Shown: positions 27,771 through 35,524, numbered from the stretch's first letter. The stretch: 40,849 nt of DNA from Chrysochromulina parva (GCA_002887195.1 PJAB01000114.1:1-40849), one strand, 5' to 3'. A program made the numbers and translations. The notes: a model not told the origin generated them from the sequence alone.

Positions 27771-28221
27771 GCCGCCCACGGGTCGCCGACAACCGCGCCG
27801 GGGAGCTACCGCGCCAGAGCCCGCGCCAGAGCCCGCACCACCGCCTGCCAAGCGACGCCAGAGGGCGGCCGCCGCGCCACCGCCCGTCGCACTGGCCGCC
27901 GTGGCTCCCGCCGAAACCACCTCTAACCGGCTGTCTCGTCGCTTGGCGGCGGCTAACCCTAACCCTCACCCTAACCCTAACCGGCCGCCTCGTCGCTTGG
28001 CGGCGGCGGTCGCGATCGCCAAGGTGGCGCTCGCATCTGCTCCCGCGCCCGCGGCGGCAACCCCCAGGCAGCAGCGGCAGAAGCAGCGGCGGCAGGAGAA
28101 GCGGCAAGAGCGACGGCAGCCGTCGCAGCCGTACTCACGCGCCGCACCCGCGGTCCCGCGCCGCCGCCAGAGGGCGACAGCACAGGACCCCATGGCGCAG
28201 AAGCGGACACGGCGCAAGTGA
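26158..28221 (+). CDS. APEX2: AP endonuclease 2-like (EEP/ExoIII family) with PCNA-interacting PIP box
   Basis: 687 aa from the ATG at 26158; the frame extends upstream through in-frame ATGs in the palindromic repeats. The exonuclease-endonuclease-phosphatase domain (~38-465) shows ITSWNIGLRGL, CLQEVKV (metal Glu ~91), YAGVATFVRS, VNVYVPA, IGDFNITPAPID (~229-240), the substrate-loop region FNFGSRIDLALL and the terminal SDHQPLWL (catalytic His ~457). The SRIDLAL block and the long C-terminal tail favour APE2 over APE1. QSTLAGFF at ~488-495 is a canonical PIP box (Q-xx-L-xx-FF) for PCNA binding, as in APE2. The tail is low-complexity and basic; the zf-GRF zinc finger that usually ends APE2 is not visible. 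An acidic and RVPPS-repeat insert (~365-442) sits inside the catalytic domain before SDH. Function: base-excision and 3'-end repair. Confidence 0.85.
27262..27310 (+). repeat. 15-bp acidic tandem repeat in APE2-like gene
   Basis: GATGATGAGGGCGAC-type units, about three copies, encode DDEGD repeats within an insert of the catalytic domain, just upstream of the RVPPS array. Confidence 0.8.
27391..27480 (+). repeat. Six-copy 15-bp tandem repeat (RVPPS) in APE2-like gene
   Basis: Units of CGTGTGCCTCCTTCT: three identical copies, two with a T-to-C change, and a divergent sixth. The frame is kept and encodes (RVPPS)5-RVPPV. Near-identity implies recent expansion and likely length variation between strains. 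Confidence 0.9.
27953..27982 (+). repeat. Telomere-like CCCTAA repeats inside the APE2-like coding sequence
   Basis: About five head-to-tail CCCTAA-type hexamers (one is CCCTCA) encode NPNPHPNPN. They separate two imperfect copies of a sequence encoding NR-RRLAAA. TTAGGG-type telomeres are known in several algal groups, so this may be an interstitial telomere-like tract or chance expansion. Confidence 0.75.
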
Positions 28222-29095
28222 GCGTAGCGCCAAGACCCGAGGCCTGCAAGTTGTTGCCAGCGTGCCGAGAGATTTTAGAGTTGCGTGGCACGACAGGGCC
28301 GCCAGGCCATGCGCATACATTCCGCATAGTTACACACTGTACACACGTGGGGCACGGACGAGCCGAGCCCGCGGCAGGTGCGTTGCGTTGGAGCGTTCGC
28401 CTTCGCGACGCATGCGCAGGTACACGTTTGCATGAAGTGGGGACGACGTGAACACCCTTGAGACTGTGTGGCGTGTGTGGAGCGCGGGGGGGGACCGAAC
28501 CGAAGTCACTCTCAAGTCGTCCGACACACATTCGTGATTCGACATTGTTTCCGAACGGAACCGAACAACCGGAATGCGGAAATGAAAATCGCGGCTCGAG
28601 AGCCCCCACCCGACCCCTTTCAGCACACGACTTCTAACTCTGCGCGATATATCGATATATGATGGTCCGCAGCGACCGCCCGCGATCGCCGATCTCTTTT
28701 TGCATCGCATTTTCGTTAGAACTGCCGCGTTTGAGTCGTTATGCCGATGCTTCAGATCACGCCTATTGACGTTGTGCCTGTACCACTGCACCTGCCTGCC
28801 GCGCGCGCGCACATCGTCCTCGACCCCTTGCCTACCCCTTGCCTGCACCGCCCTGGCCGCACAACTCTGTCGCTGACTGCATAGCCACCTAGCCCGCTGC
28901 ACAGCCAACCTCGAGACGCACTACAGGTCCGCCACGTCACCAATTGCCACGCCACCCATGCCATGTGGCCATACGGCCGTTGGCTGATAGATCTTCCAGT
29001 GCCAAGCCTACGCCCAATCGCCCTCTGTCGAGGAGACGGATTGCCCCGCAGCATCCGCCAGCCCGTGCATTCATTCACAATTCGCCAAGGATCAT
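28222..29095. other. Gene-free stretch, convergent 3' ends
   Basis: 874 bases between the stops of the APE2-like gene (+) and the H3-tail/U-box gene (-). No credible gene. A perfect 14-bp palindrome ATATATCGATATAT lies at 28647-28660. Frames such as 28330-28908 (-) have no protein-like features. Confidence 0.5.
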
Positions 29096-31234
29096 TCACA
29101 GTCCACGCCATTCAAGGATAAGGCCCCGCAGCGAATGGTTATCGGTCAGCCCGGTGTGAGCAAGCCGCAGTCCGGTGAGGGGGCTTGTGGAATGGGTCCT
29201 AAGCCACGTGGTGATCGCCTCGCGCTCGAAGGTGTGCCCATCGGCTGTGCACACCGGGTCGCTCATCAGCTCCTTTCTGATCGGGCAGAGATACGCTGCC
29301 GGGGGCGTCGCCGCGCTCCTCGTTTGGAACAACAAAGAGCGAAGCGACGCGGCCCAGCCCGAGCTGCCATACGGGGACTTGCGACGCGCCGAGCGCATCG
29401 GCTGACCACAACGGATGGCGCCCCCGGCCGTGGCCGCCGCGGCGCGGGAGATGAGCTCCTCCAGTTGCGCCAAGCGGACCTCAAGACTCTTGAGCTCGGC
29501 CTCCTCTTCGGGCGTCCGATTCAAGGAGAAGGCCGAGCGCAAGCCGCGCCGTGAGCTCGAGCGCCTTGAGCGCTTGAGCTCGGAGATTCGCGCCTTGATG
29601 GCTGCTACCTCCGCTGGGAGATTGGAGGTAGCAGCCATCAAGGATCGAATCTCATTAACCTCTCCGACCGCCTGGCGCATCAGCTTCGCGCCCTCGATCT
29701 CGGTAATCTCACGCTCTTCGAGCTCGATGATCTGGTCGAGGGTCTGAAGGACATTGGCATTGCGTCCGCCGAGAGACTCCTCTCCAATCGCACTCATCTC
29801 TGAGAGCAGCTGCGCGCGTCCGACGCGGCACCGTTCGAGTCGATCCTTGCGCACCTCGAGCGCCTCTGAGTCCGAGCCATCGCAAAAGCTCGATTGCAGG
29901 TCACAGAAGCGCACCAGTGCGAGCGCCTTGCGCAAGGGCGTCGGGGTGAGTGTAGCAGCAACAGGGGCGATGGCGCACCCGGCCGCCCCAGGCAAGCTTT
30001 GCCCATCTCGCCACGTCACCTGCAGATGCACGGGTGCCGGCAGTGCGTCCACCACCGCAGCGGATGGTGGCGGGCGCAGTTTGAGAAGGATGATGCCTCC
30101 GGGCGCCTCGCCCCTCTCGTCGAGCGGAGTGGCAAACTCAGAAGAGAGAGTGAACGAGGCGGCGCCGGGTACGAGGCTGTTGAGCTCCGCGGAGCCACAC
30201 GCTTTCTCAATAGCCCAGCCGCCGCCCAGGGCGACGCGGATGTCGAAGGCAGTCGGGGTCACATCATGAGAGAATTCCTCGCCAACGCTGCGCACAAACT
30301 CCTCCACGTTGGCCACGGACGCGTACTTGCCACCAGGCGTCGAAGAGAGCGCCTCGACAGTTCCAACGGACAGATCGACACCCATGCCGACAATGGTCGT
30401 GTAGAGGGGGACAGTGCCATCGGCGCCGCTCGCACGGCGTGTGGCCTCGGCGAGCACGGCGACCTCGTCCTCAACCCTCGACTCCATGTCCGTCAGGAAG
30501 TAGATGCGTCGCTGTGCGTGCTCCTCGGGCGCCGCCGCCGCCGCTTTCGCGAGCTCAGACATGCCAGCTGCGAAGCCCATGGCGAGATTGGTGCCGCATC
30601 CGGGGCGCACATCGGCAAGCTTCTGGGCGATGGCGAGCTTGGTGTGCTCGTCGGCAGCGCTTGTGGGGTGCAGCTCATGCGTCCGGTCGTTGAATAGGAT
30701 GACTCCCACTTGGTCCTTGGGCCCAAGCTGGCCGAGAATCGCGAACACCGCACGCTTGGCCGCCTCGAGCTTAGAGAGCGAACGCCCGTCGACCCCGCCC
30801 TCGTCGCCCTGGAGCCTGGATCCCATGGAACCGCTGATGTCGAGCACGAGCGACACGCTGATCGATGGGCGCCCGGCGGTTGCCAAGCCGGCTCCGTCGA
30901 ACTGCGATGCCATCTGCATAGAGAGCCAGTGCTCGGGTAGGCCCGTCAATGGGTCGGCGACGGTGGCGAGTGCAAAGGAGGGCTCGAAGATTGCCGTGGT
31001 CGTGGGCAGCGCGAAGCCAAACGAGCCGAACACATTCTCGTAGTTGAGGTAGCTCACACTTTTCGGCTGCTCAGCGCGCGCGCGCAGCGCGCTGCCGACA
31101 GATTGCTGTGACGTCATGAAGGCTCGGAGCGCGGACGAGCCACCTCCGTCCCTGCGCGCGGCCCTGGTGGCGAGCTGCTTCCGCGGCGCATGGCCGCCAG
31201 TCGACCTGCGCGCAGTCTGCTTCGTGCGAGCCAT
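29096..31234 (-). CDS. Histone H3-tail / von Willebrand A / U-box fusion protein (putative E3 ubiquitin ligase)
   Basis: 712 aa. The ATG at 31234 is the first in frame (the frame opens upstream with GTG) and sits in a good GCCATGG context. After Met the protein begins ARTKQTARRSTGGHAPRKQL, an almost exact histone H3 tail: 23 of 27 residues match, with K9R, K14H, K23R and K27R, while A1, R2, T3, K4, R8, S10, R17 and K18 are kept. No histone fold follows. A vWA domain (~125-310) carries the MIDAS motif DISGSMGS and LTDMESR. A beta-rich region and a coiled coil (~510-620) follow, then a C-terminal U-box (~642-712; LCPIRKELMSDPVCTADGHTFEREAITTWL). U-boxes recruit E2 enzymes; vWA domains bind protein partners via metal. 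Inferred: a ligase using an H3-like tail to attract chromatin readers or modifiers. Confidence 0.88.
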   Translation of the reverse strand: MARTKQTARRSTGGHAPRKQLATRAARRDGGGSSALRAFMTSQQSVGSALRARAEQPKSVSYLNYENVFGSFGFALPTTTAIFEPSFALATVADPLTGLPEHWLSMQMASQFDGAGLATAGRPSISVSLVLDISGSMGSRLQGDEGGVDGRSLSKLEAAKRAVFAILGQLGPKDQVGVILFNDRTHELHPTSAADEHTKLAIAQKLADVRPGCGTNLAMGFAAGMSELAKAAAAAPEEHAQRRIYFLTDMESRVEDEVAVLAEATRRASGADGTVPLYTTIVGMGVDLSVGTVEALSSTPGGKYASVANVEEFVRSVGEEFSHDVTPTAFDIRVALGGGWAIEKACGSAELNSLVPGAASFTLSSEFATPLDERGEAPGGIILLKLRPPPSAAVVDALPAPVHLQVTWRDGQSLPGAAGCAIAPVAATLTPTPLRKALALVRFCDLQSSFCDGSDSEALEVRKDRLERCRVGRAQLLSEMSAIGEESLGGRNANVLQTLDQIIELEEREITEIEGAKLMRQAVGEVNEIRSLMAATSNLPAEVAAIKARISELKRSRRSSSRRGLRSAFSLNRTPEEEAELKSLEVRLAQLEELISRAAAATAGGAIRCGQPMRSARRKSPYGSSGWAASLRSLLFQTRSAATPPAAYLCPIRKELMSDPVCTADGHTFEREAITTWLRTHSTSPLTGLRLAHTGLTDNHSLRGLILEWRGL
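29593..29643. repeat. Perfect 20-bp inverted repeat inside coding sequence
   Basis: Arms CCTTGATGGCTGCTACCTCC (29593-29612) and its exact reverse complement (29624-29643) are separated by 11 bases. The structure lies in the coiled-coil-coding part of the H3-tail/U-box gene and would form a strong hairpin in mRNA. It encodes LMAATS...EVAAIKA on the sense strand. Confidence 0.95.
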
Positions 31235-31931
31235 GGCTTTTGGTACAATGCGCTCGAAAAAAGACGAGCTTTGCTTTCCGAGCGTTGCGCAGCCGTCGAG
31301 TAAACACCTCTCTTTCCCCACAGCACGCTGTTTGCCGCTTCGCTTCACTTGTGAATGAGAGGAGAGGTGTTTACTCGACAGGTTCGAGGTTGCGCAGTGC
31401 CAATTGCAAACTTTTCGCGAATGTATATCCCTATGTCAAGTTTCATGTTAAGGTCATGTCGCGAAAAGGTCAGCTCAGAAAACGTGGCGAACGCCATTCC
31501 GTTCGCCTGCCTGGGTGAGGCGTGAGCGGTTTATTCCTCTATAACGGGCGCGCCTCGCCTCGACGGCCTCGCCCCGTTTTTTTCACATCAACGCAATCAA
31601 CGTACAACGATCAAACCCAAGATCAAACCTTGATCTCGGTACTCACAGATCGGTATCACCAAATAATTGTAAATTCTAACCGTCCCTTCGTGCCAAGCTA
31701 CAAGTAGCGCGGCGCGCGCGGCTGTGCGTGCACACATGTACACACATGCGCCGACCCAGAGGCTGCAGGCTTCTTTAATTGCGATCTGTGGGTCAACGGC
31801 ACATGCACGTTTCGGCGGCACAGCCTGAGCGTCCGTTGCAGCATGCGGCACGCACGGGGCACACGACGTGGATCCACCGGCCCGCCGCCGCCGCTTGACC
31901 ACTCGCGGGGTGCCGGTGCCGACGGCACGCC
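31235..31931. other. Upstream region of H3-tail/U-box gene and downstream region of homeodomain gene
   Basis: 697 bases. Besides the 18-bp inverted repeat it holds a 10-bp inverted pair CTTTTCGCGA (31411-31420) / TCGCGAAAAG (31459-31468), and an AT-richer segment around 31400-31700. No protein gene recognised. Confidence 0.5.
31295..31379. repeat. Perfect 18-bp inverted repeat upstream of the H3-tail/U-box gene
   Basis: Arms GTCGAGTAAACACCTCTC (31295-31312) and GAGAGGTGTTTACTCGAC (31362-31379) enclose 49 bases. They begin about 60 bp upstream of the start codon, in the likely promoter or 5' UTR. A direct GTTGCGCAG occurs just outside both arms (~31284 and ~31389). Could be a regulatory hairpin or a remnant of a small inverted-repeat element. 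Confidence 0.9.
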
Positions 31932-33179
31932 TCAGCGGTCGCGCGAGGTGGGCATCGAGGGGGGGAGTGAGGGCGGGAGCGAGGGCGGGAGCGACGGGGA
32001 GAAGAGGGAGCCCGTCTCGGACGCCTCGAAGAACATGGAAGCGATGTCGGCAGGCTGCAGGTGCGGCTGCTGCGAGATCCAGTTCTCGAGGGTTCGCCGG
32101 CTCTGGAACCAAGCTTCGAGCTTGTTGTGGTTCACGCCCACGCGGCGCGCGATGGCACTGAGCTGATCGGACGTGGGCGAGGGGCAGAGCTTGTAGGCGG
32201 CGGCGAGCAGCTTGAGCTGCGTGAGCGTCGCGCCGCTCTGCAGCCGGATCTGCTTGTCGATGCCGGACACGGAGAGGCTCGGCGGCACAAATTGCTGGTG
32301 CTGCAGCTGCTGCTGCAGCTGCATCTGCCGCTGGCGCTGCTTGAGCTCCTGAAACTGCTGGAACTGCTGCTGCTGTGCCCACGCGTCGGACGCGGTCCAG
32401 ACCGAGGTGTCGGAGCCGCCGGCGCGCCGGGACACGCCCGCCGCCTGCTGGGAGAGCGCCGCGAGCGAGGAGGCCGAAGCTTCCGCGGCTGCGGCCGCCT
32501 TGCGCTGGATCGAGAGCTTGCGCCTCGCCGCCGTGGCCGCCGTGGCCGCGGCGGCGAGGTCGACGGCGCCGCCGCCATTGGCGTTGGCTAGGGTGCGCTT
32601 CCGTGAGGCGGAGGACGGGCCGCGCGACCGCGACGCGGGGATGGACGCCGCCGCCGAGGCAAGCGACATGAGGCAGTCTGCGGCCTTGTCATGCGCCGCA
32701 TGCTGCCGCACCGAGCCGAGCAGTGCGGCGGCGGCGAAAGCGGTGGGGGAGCCAGGTTCTCCCTTGGACGAGGAGGGTGGCGGGCTGGTGCGGCCGTCGC
32801 TCTCGTAGTCCACGCGCAGCGGCGAGGAGCGCGCCGTCTGGTCGCTAAGCTTCGCCTGCAGGATGTGGGCGACTGAGAGCGAGTCGAAGGAGCGCGACTT
32901 GCAAGGCGGGGTGATCTCCTCCTCGCCCTCGGGGCGAATGAAGGCGCGCGGCTGCTCCACGAACGCCATCGGCAACTGCGAGGAGTGGCGAGGTCGCGCA
33001 CGGCGCGTCAGCGGGGACGGGGTCCGAACATGCGTAAAGGCAAGCACGTGCGGCGGCTCTGAATGGGGGAAGTGGTAAGGAGAGCCGCTGGCAGCAGGCT
33101 GGTCCTGGCACGCGCCCCGCCGGCCTCCGTAGGCAACGCCGGCCGGCCGCGCACGCGCGTCCGCGCCATTCCACATCAT
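31932..33179 (-). CDS. Gln-rich homeodomain protein with atypical recognition helix
   Basis: 415 aa from the ATG at 33179; an in-frame ATG at 32969 (MAFVEQPRAF) may be the real start, since residues before it are poorly protein-like. The N-terminal half is disordered and Ser/Pro/Ala-rich. A Gln-rich coiled stretch (~265-295, QQQQFQQFQELKQRQRQMQLQQQL) precedes a homeodomain (~308-365): TLTQLKLLAAAYKLCPSPTSDQLSAIARRVGVNHNKLEAWFQSRR. Helix spacing and the W-F-Q-x-R-R core are right, but homeodomain position 51, normally the base-contacting Asn, is Ser. The C-terminus is SLPPSLPPSLPP, a small repeat. Probably a transcription regulator, perhaps with altered or no sequence-specific DNA binding. Confidence 0.75.
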   Translation of the reverse strand: MMWNGADARARPAGVAYGGRRGACQDQPAASGSPYHFPHSEPPHVLAFTHVRTPSPLTRRARPRHSSQLPMAFVEQPRAFIRPEGEEEITPPCKSRSFDSLSVAHILQAKLSDQTARSSPLRVDYESDGRTSPPPSSSKGEPGSPTAFAAAALLGSVRQHAAHDKAADCLMSLASAAASIPASRSRGPSSASRKRTLANANGGGAVDLAAAATAATAARRKLSIQRKAAAAAEASASSLAALSQQAAGVSRRAGGSDTSVWTASDAWAQQQQFQQFQELKQRQRQMQLQQQLQHQQFVPPSLSVSGIDKQIRLQSGATLTQLKLLAAAYKLCPSPTSDQLSAIARRVGVNHNKLEAWFQSRRTLENWISQQPHLQPADIASMFFEASETGSLFSPSLPPSLPPSLPPSMPTSRDR

Positions 33180-33591
33180 CGACCATGCCGCCCAGCTAGC
33201 TGCTCAGTGAAGGGTCGAGAGGAGCTGCGGCCGTTGGGTCCGGCCGAGGGCCCTGACGCCCGCGCGAGAAGCCTGGTGTGCAGCCAGCTGATGCGGGCAG
33301 CGCCAAGCCCGGAGAGCGCGACAGGCGAGACCCGTCAAGGCTGGTGGGGGCGCGCACCGTAGCACTGCAACGCGGGCGTTGCAAGGCCGCTTTTCTCTTC
33401 AGCGAGGACAGCCACTCAGCCACTCACAGCGCGCGGCTTTCAGGTTAAGTTCTACAACCTTCTTTGACGACGCCGACTTTGAAAGCCGAAACACTCTGTG
33501 GCGACCGTACGCATTTCTTTTGTGTGCATTTTATTTGAGCAATTTATCGTGTTTGCATTTTATAGTTTCGTATCCGCTAGACGCGAAAGGC
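33180..33591. promoter_or_regulatory. Divergent upstream region
   Basis: 412 bases between the homeodomain gene (-) and the UBA-PUB-UBX gene (+). It turns AT-rich just before the plus-strand start (33520-33570). The plus-strand open frame continues upstream into this region but has no ATG before 33592. Confidence 0.4.
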
Positions 33592-34971
33592 ATGCAGAGG
33601 ACAGCGATGCGTGAGCTCACCTCGATGGGCTTCACCGAGGACCAGGCATCGATCGCGCTGCAGACAGCGGGCGGCGATGTGGGCCGCGCGGTGCATCTGC
33701 TGCTCGAGCAGCCGCTGATCGCTGCTTCCGCCTCCGCGCCGCCGCCGCGCACGGAGTCAGTGACCGCAAGAGAGGAGCGCGAGCTGCGTGAGGCGATCGC
33801 GGCCTCAAACATCGAGGCGAGCAAAGGGAGCATGTTCGGAATGAGCGGCGGCGGCGGCGGCACCAAGCCGTCCACACCCGCAGCGCCGCTCGGACCCGTC
33901 GTGTTACCACCCGCGCCCGCACCTGCACCCGCACCTGCACCCGCACCCGCACCCGCACCCGCACCGCCTCCGCCGCCGGCCGCCGCGCCGCGAGCCCCCG
34001 CAAGCGCACCGGCGCCCGCGCCCATGCCGGCTCCATCGCGGTCGGCGGTGCCTCTCACCGCTCCGCAGCGTGCCGCACTCACCGCAGCCGAGGCGCGCAT
34101 GGCCGCCGGCGGCGGCGATGGCGGCGCGCGGCCGGCCGTGCTGGCGCCGGCGGCAGCGGCCTCGCAGCCCGTGGCGCCGGCGACCGCCTCCACCGGCGCC
34201 GCCGTCCAGCGTGCGCCGCCGCCGCCGCGCTCGCTGCCGCCTTTGACCTCACCGGGCTCGCGCGAGGAACGCGTGCAGCAGTGCGCTGCGCGCCTCGCGG
34301 GGCGTGCCGAGGCGGTCGACGTGCTCGTGGGCTCGATGCAGCGAGTACTCAGCCATCCGACCGAGGAGAAGTATCGGCGGGTCAACCCGAGCAACCCGGC
34401 GTTTGCCAGGACTGTTGGAGCGGTGCCGGGCGGCGTCGAGTTCCTCATGGCCGTGGGGTACGAGCCGGTGCACGGGCAGCTTGTGCTGCAGAGGCACGAC
34501 CCCGCCCTCCTCTGGCTAGGCAAGGCGGCGCTCGAGGCCGTGCGCGACACTGACGCGTACCTGGGCTCGCGCGAGGCGGACGAGATGCAGCGCGCGCTCG
34601 ACCTGTCCTCGCATACTTTCGACGCGGAGGACGCGGCCCGCCGAGCCGTCTACCTACGCCGCGTGCCTCCGGAGCCGCTTGAGGGCGCTGCGGGCAACGC
34701 GCTGCTCTGCGTGCACACGCCGGCCGGGTCGCTCGTGTGGCGTCGCTTCGAGAGCTCGAGCACTCTCGAGGACCTGGCCAACTTTGCACGCTCGTTGCCC
34801 GGGGTGCCCCTCGGCAGCAGCCTGCGCCTGAGCAACGTCACCCTGGCGCCGCACCGGCCGCTCAATCTCGATACGCAGATCGGGCTCACTCTCGAGACCC
34901 TCGACATGTGGCCCACCGCGCACGTGCAGGTGAGTGACGCCGACGCCGCGCCCGCCGACGCGCAACCCTGA
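33592..34971 (+). CDS. UBA-UIM-PUB-UBX protein, probable p97/CDC48 adaptor
   Basis: 459 aa; 33592 is the first ATG of the frame. A UBA domain (~1-43) has the signature ELTSMGFTEDQASIALQTAGGDVGRAVHLLLE. EERELREAIAASNIEA (~58-75) resembles a ubiquitin-interacting motif. A (PA)n linker (~105-135) follows. A PUB domain (~225-320; REERVQQCAARL, HPTEEKYRRVNPSNPAF, GGVEFLMAVGYEPV) is the module that binds the p97/CDC48 C-terminal tail. The last ~95 residues form a UBX-type ubiquitin-like fold (LLCVHTPAGSLVWRRFESSSTLEDLANFA ... LTLETLDMWPTAHVQV), in which the usual FPR loop is not evident. PUB plus UBX recalls UBXN6 (UBXD1). Expected role: linking ubiquitylated clients to p97 in the cytosol. Confidence 0.82.
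   Translation: MQRTAMRELTSMGFTEDQASIALQTAGGDVGRAVHLLLEQPLIAASASAPPPRTESVTAREERELREAIAASNIEASKGSMFGMSGGGGGTKPSTPAAPLGPVVLPPAPAPAPAPAPAPAPAPAPPPPPAAAPRAPASAPAPAPMPAPSRSAVPLTAPQRAALTAAEARMAAGGGDGGARPAVLAPAAAASQPVAPATASTGAAVQRAPPPPRSLPPLTSPGSREERVQQCAARLAGRAEAVDVLVGSMQRVLSHPTEEKYRRVNPSNPAFARTVGAVPGGVEFLMAVGYEPVHGQLVLQRHDPALLWLGKAALEAVRDTDAYLGSREADEMQRALDLSSHTFDAEDAARRAVYLRRVPPEPLEGAAGNALLCVHTPAGSLVWRRFESSSTLEDLANFARSLPGVPLGSSLRLSNVTLAPHRPLNLDTQIGLTLETLDMWPTAHVQVSDADAAPADAQP
33904..33965 (+). repeat. (Pro-Ala)n coding repeat
   Basis: CCCGCACCTGCA-type hexamers encode an alternating PAPAPA linker between the UIM-like motif and the PUB domain. The same codon pattern occurs in the APE2-like gene at 27718-27768. 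Confidence 0.85.
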
Positions 34972-35319
34972 GCGCGACCGAGGGGCGTACGGCGCGTCAA
35001 CGTCCCGCACAGCCTCACCGCTCAGGCCGATCTAGATCGGAGACACTCGAGGCTACCCCGAGAGTCGATAATGTGGTTCGGTTTAAGTGCTCGGCTTTAG
35101 GGGTCGTGATCGGCTAGTGGAGATCTTGTGATTTTGTGTCCTCCACTACCCACTACGGGTTAACTACAACGGGTCTCCACTCGCCACTGAGTCGACGGGT
35201 GGGACGTGCGCGGGCGTGTGCCCCGTGGCCCGGCCAAACCCTAAGCCCGGCCCCCGAGTCGCGTGCCCACGCTGGACCGGGGCCTGGCCACGTGGACTAT
35301 GCACTCCGCGGTGGGCGCT

Positions 35320-35400
35320 TGTACAGCTTGTACAGCGCTCCGTCGGTTTGTACCGCTTGTACCGCTTGTACCGCTTGTCCAGCGCTCGTTACGGCGCTCG
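35320..35400. repeat. Short tandem repeat of GCTTGTACC/GCTTGTACA
   Basis: Five or six copies of the 9-base motif GCTTGTAC(A/C), interrupted by GCGCTCCGTCGGT. The array runs into the 25-bp satellite downstream, and a further TTGTACAGCGCTCCGTC copy at 35402 links the two. Confidence 0.75.
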
Positions 35401-35415
35401 CTTGTACAGCGCTCC

Positions 35416-35524
35416 GTCCGACGGCTTCACAACCATCCCTGTCCGACGGCTTCACAACCATCCCTGTCCGACGGTTTCACAACCATCCCTGTCCGACGGC
35501 TTCACAACCATCCCTGTCCGACGG
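35416..35524. repeat. 25-bp tandem satellite, 4.4 copies
   Basis: Unit GTCCGACGGCTTCACAACCATCCCT (written as GTCCGACGGCTTC + ACAACCATCCCT) begins at 35416, 35441, 35466 and 35491, with a partial copy to 35524. Copies are identical except one C-to-T in the third. The period is not a multiple of 3, so it is not a coding repeat, and there are no spacers. Confidence 0.95.

Noticed and set aside
31155..31234. A genuine histone H3 gene or pseudogene
   Set aside because: Only the tail is present, it is in frame with 680 further residues of vWA/U-box sequence, and no alpha-N or histone-fold sequence follows.
31235..31348. 38-residue N-terminal extension of the H3-tail/U-box protein
   Set aside because: It opens with GTG, has no ATG, and would bury the H3-type N-terminus; the ATG at 31234 has a good start context.
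35416..35524. CRISPR-like array
   Set aside because: The repeats are directly adjacent with no spacers, and the window is eukaryotic nuclear DNA.
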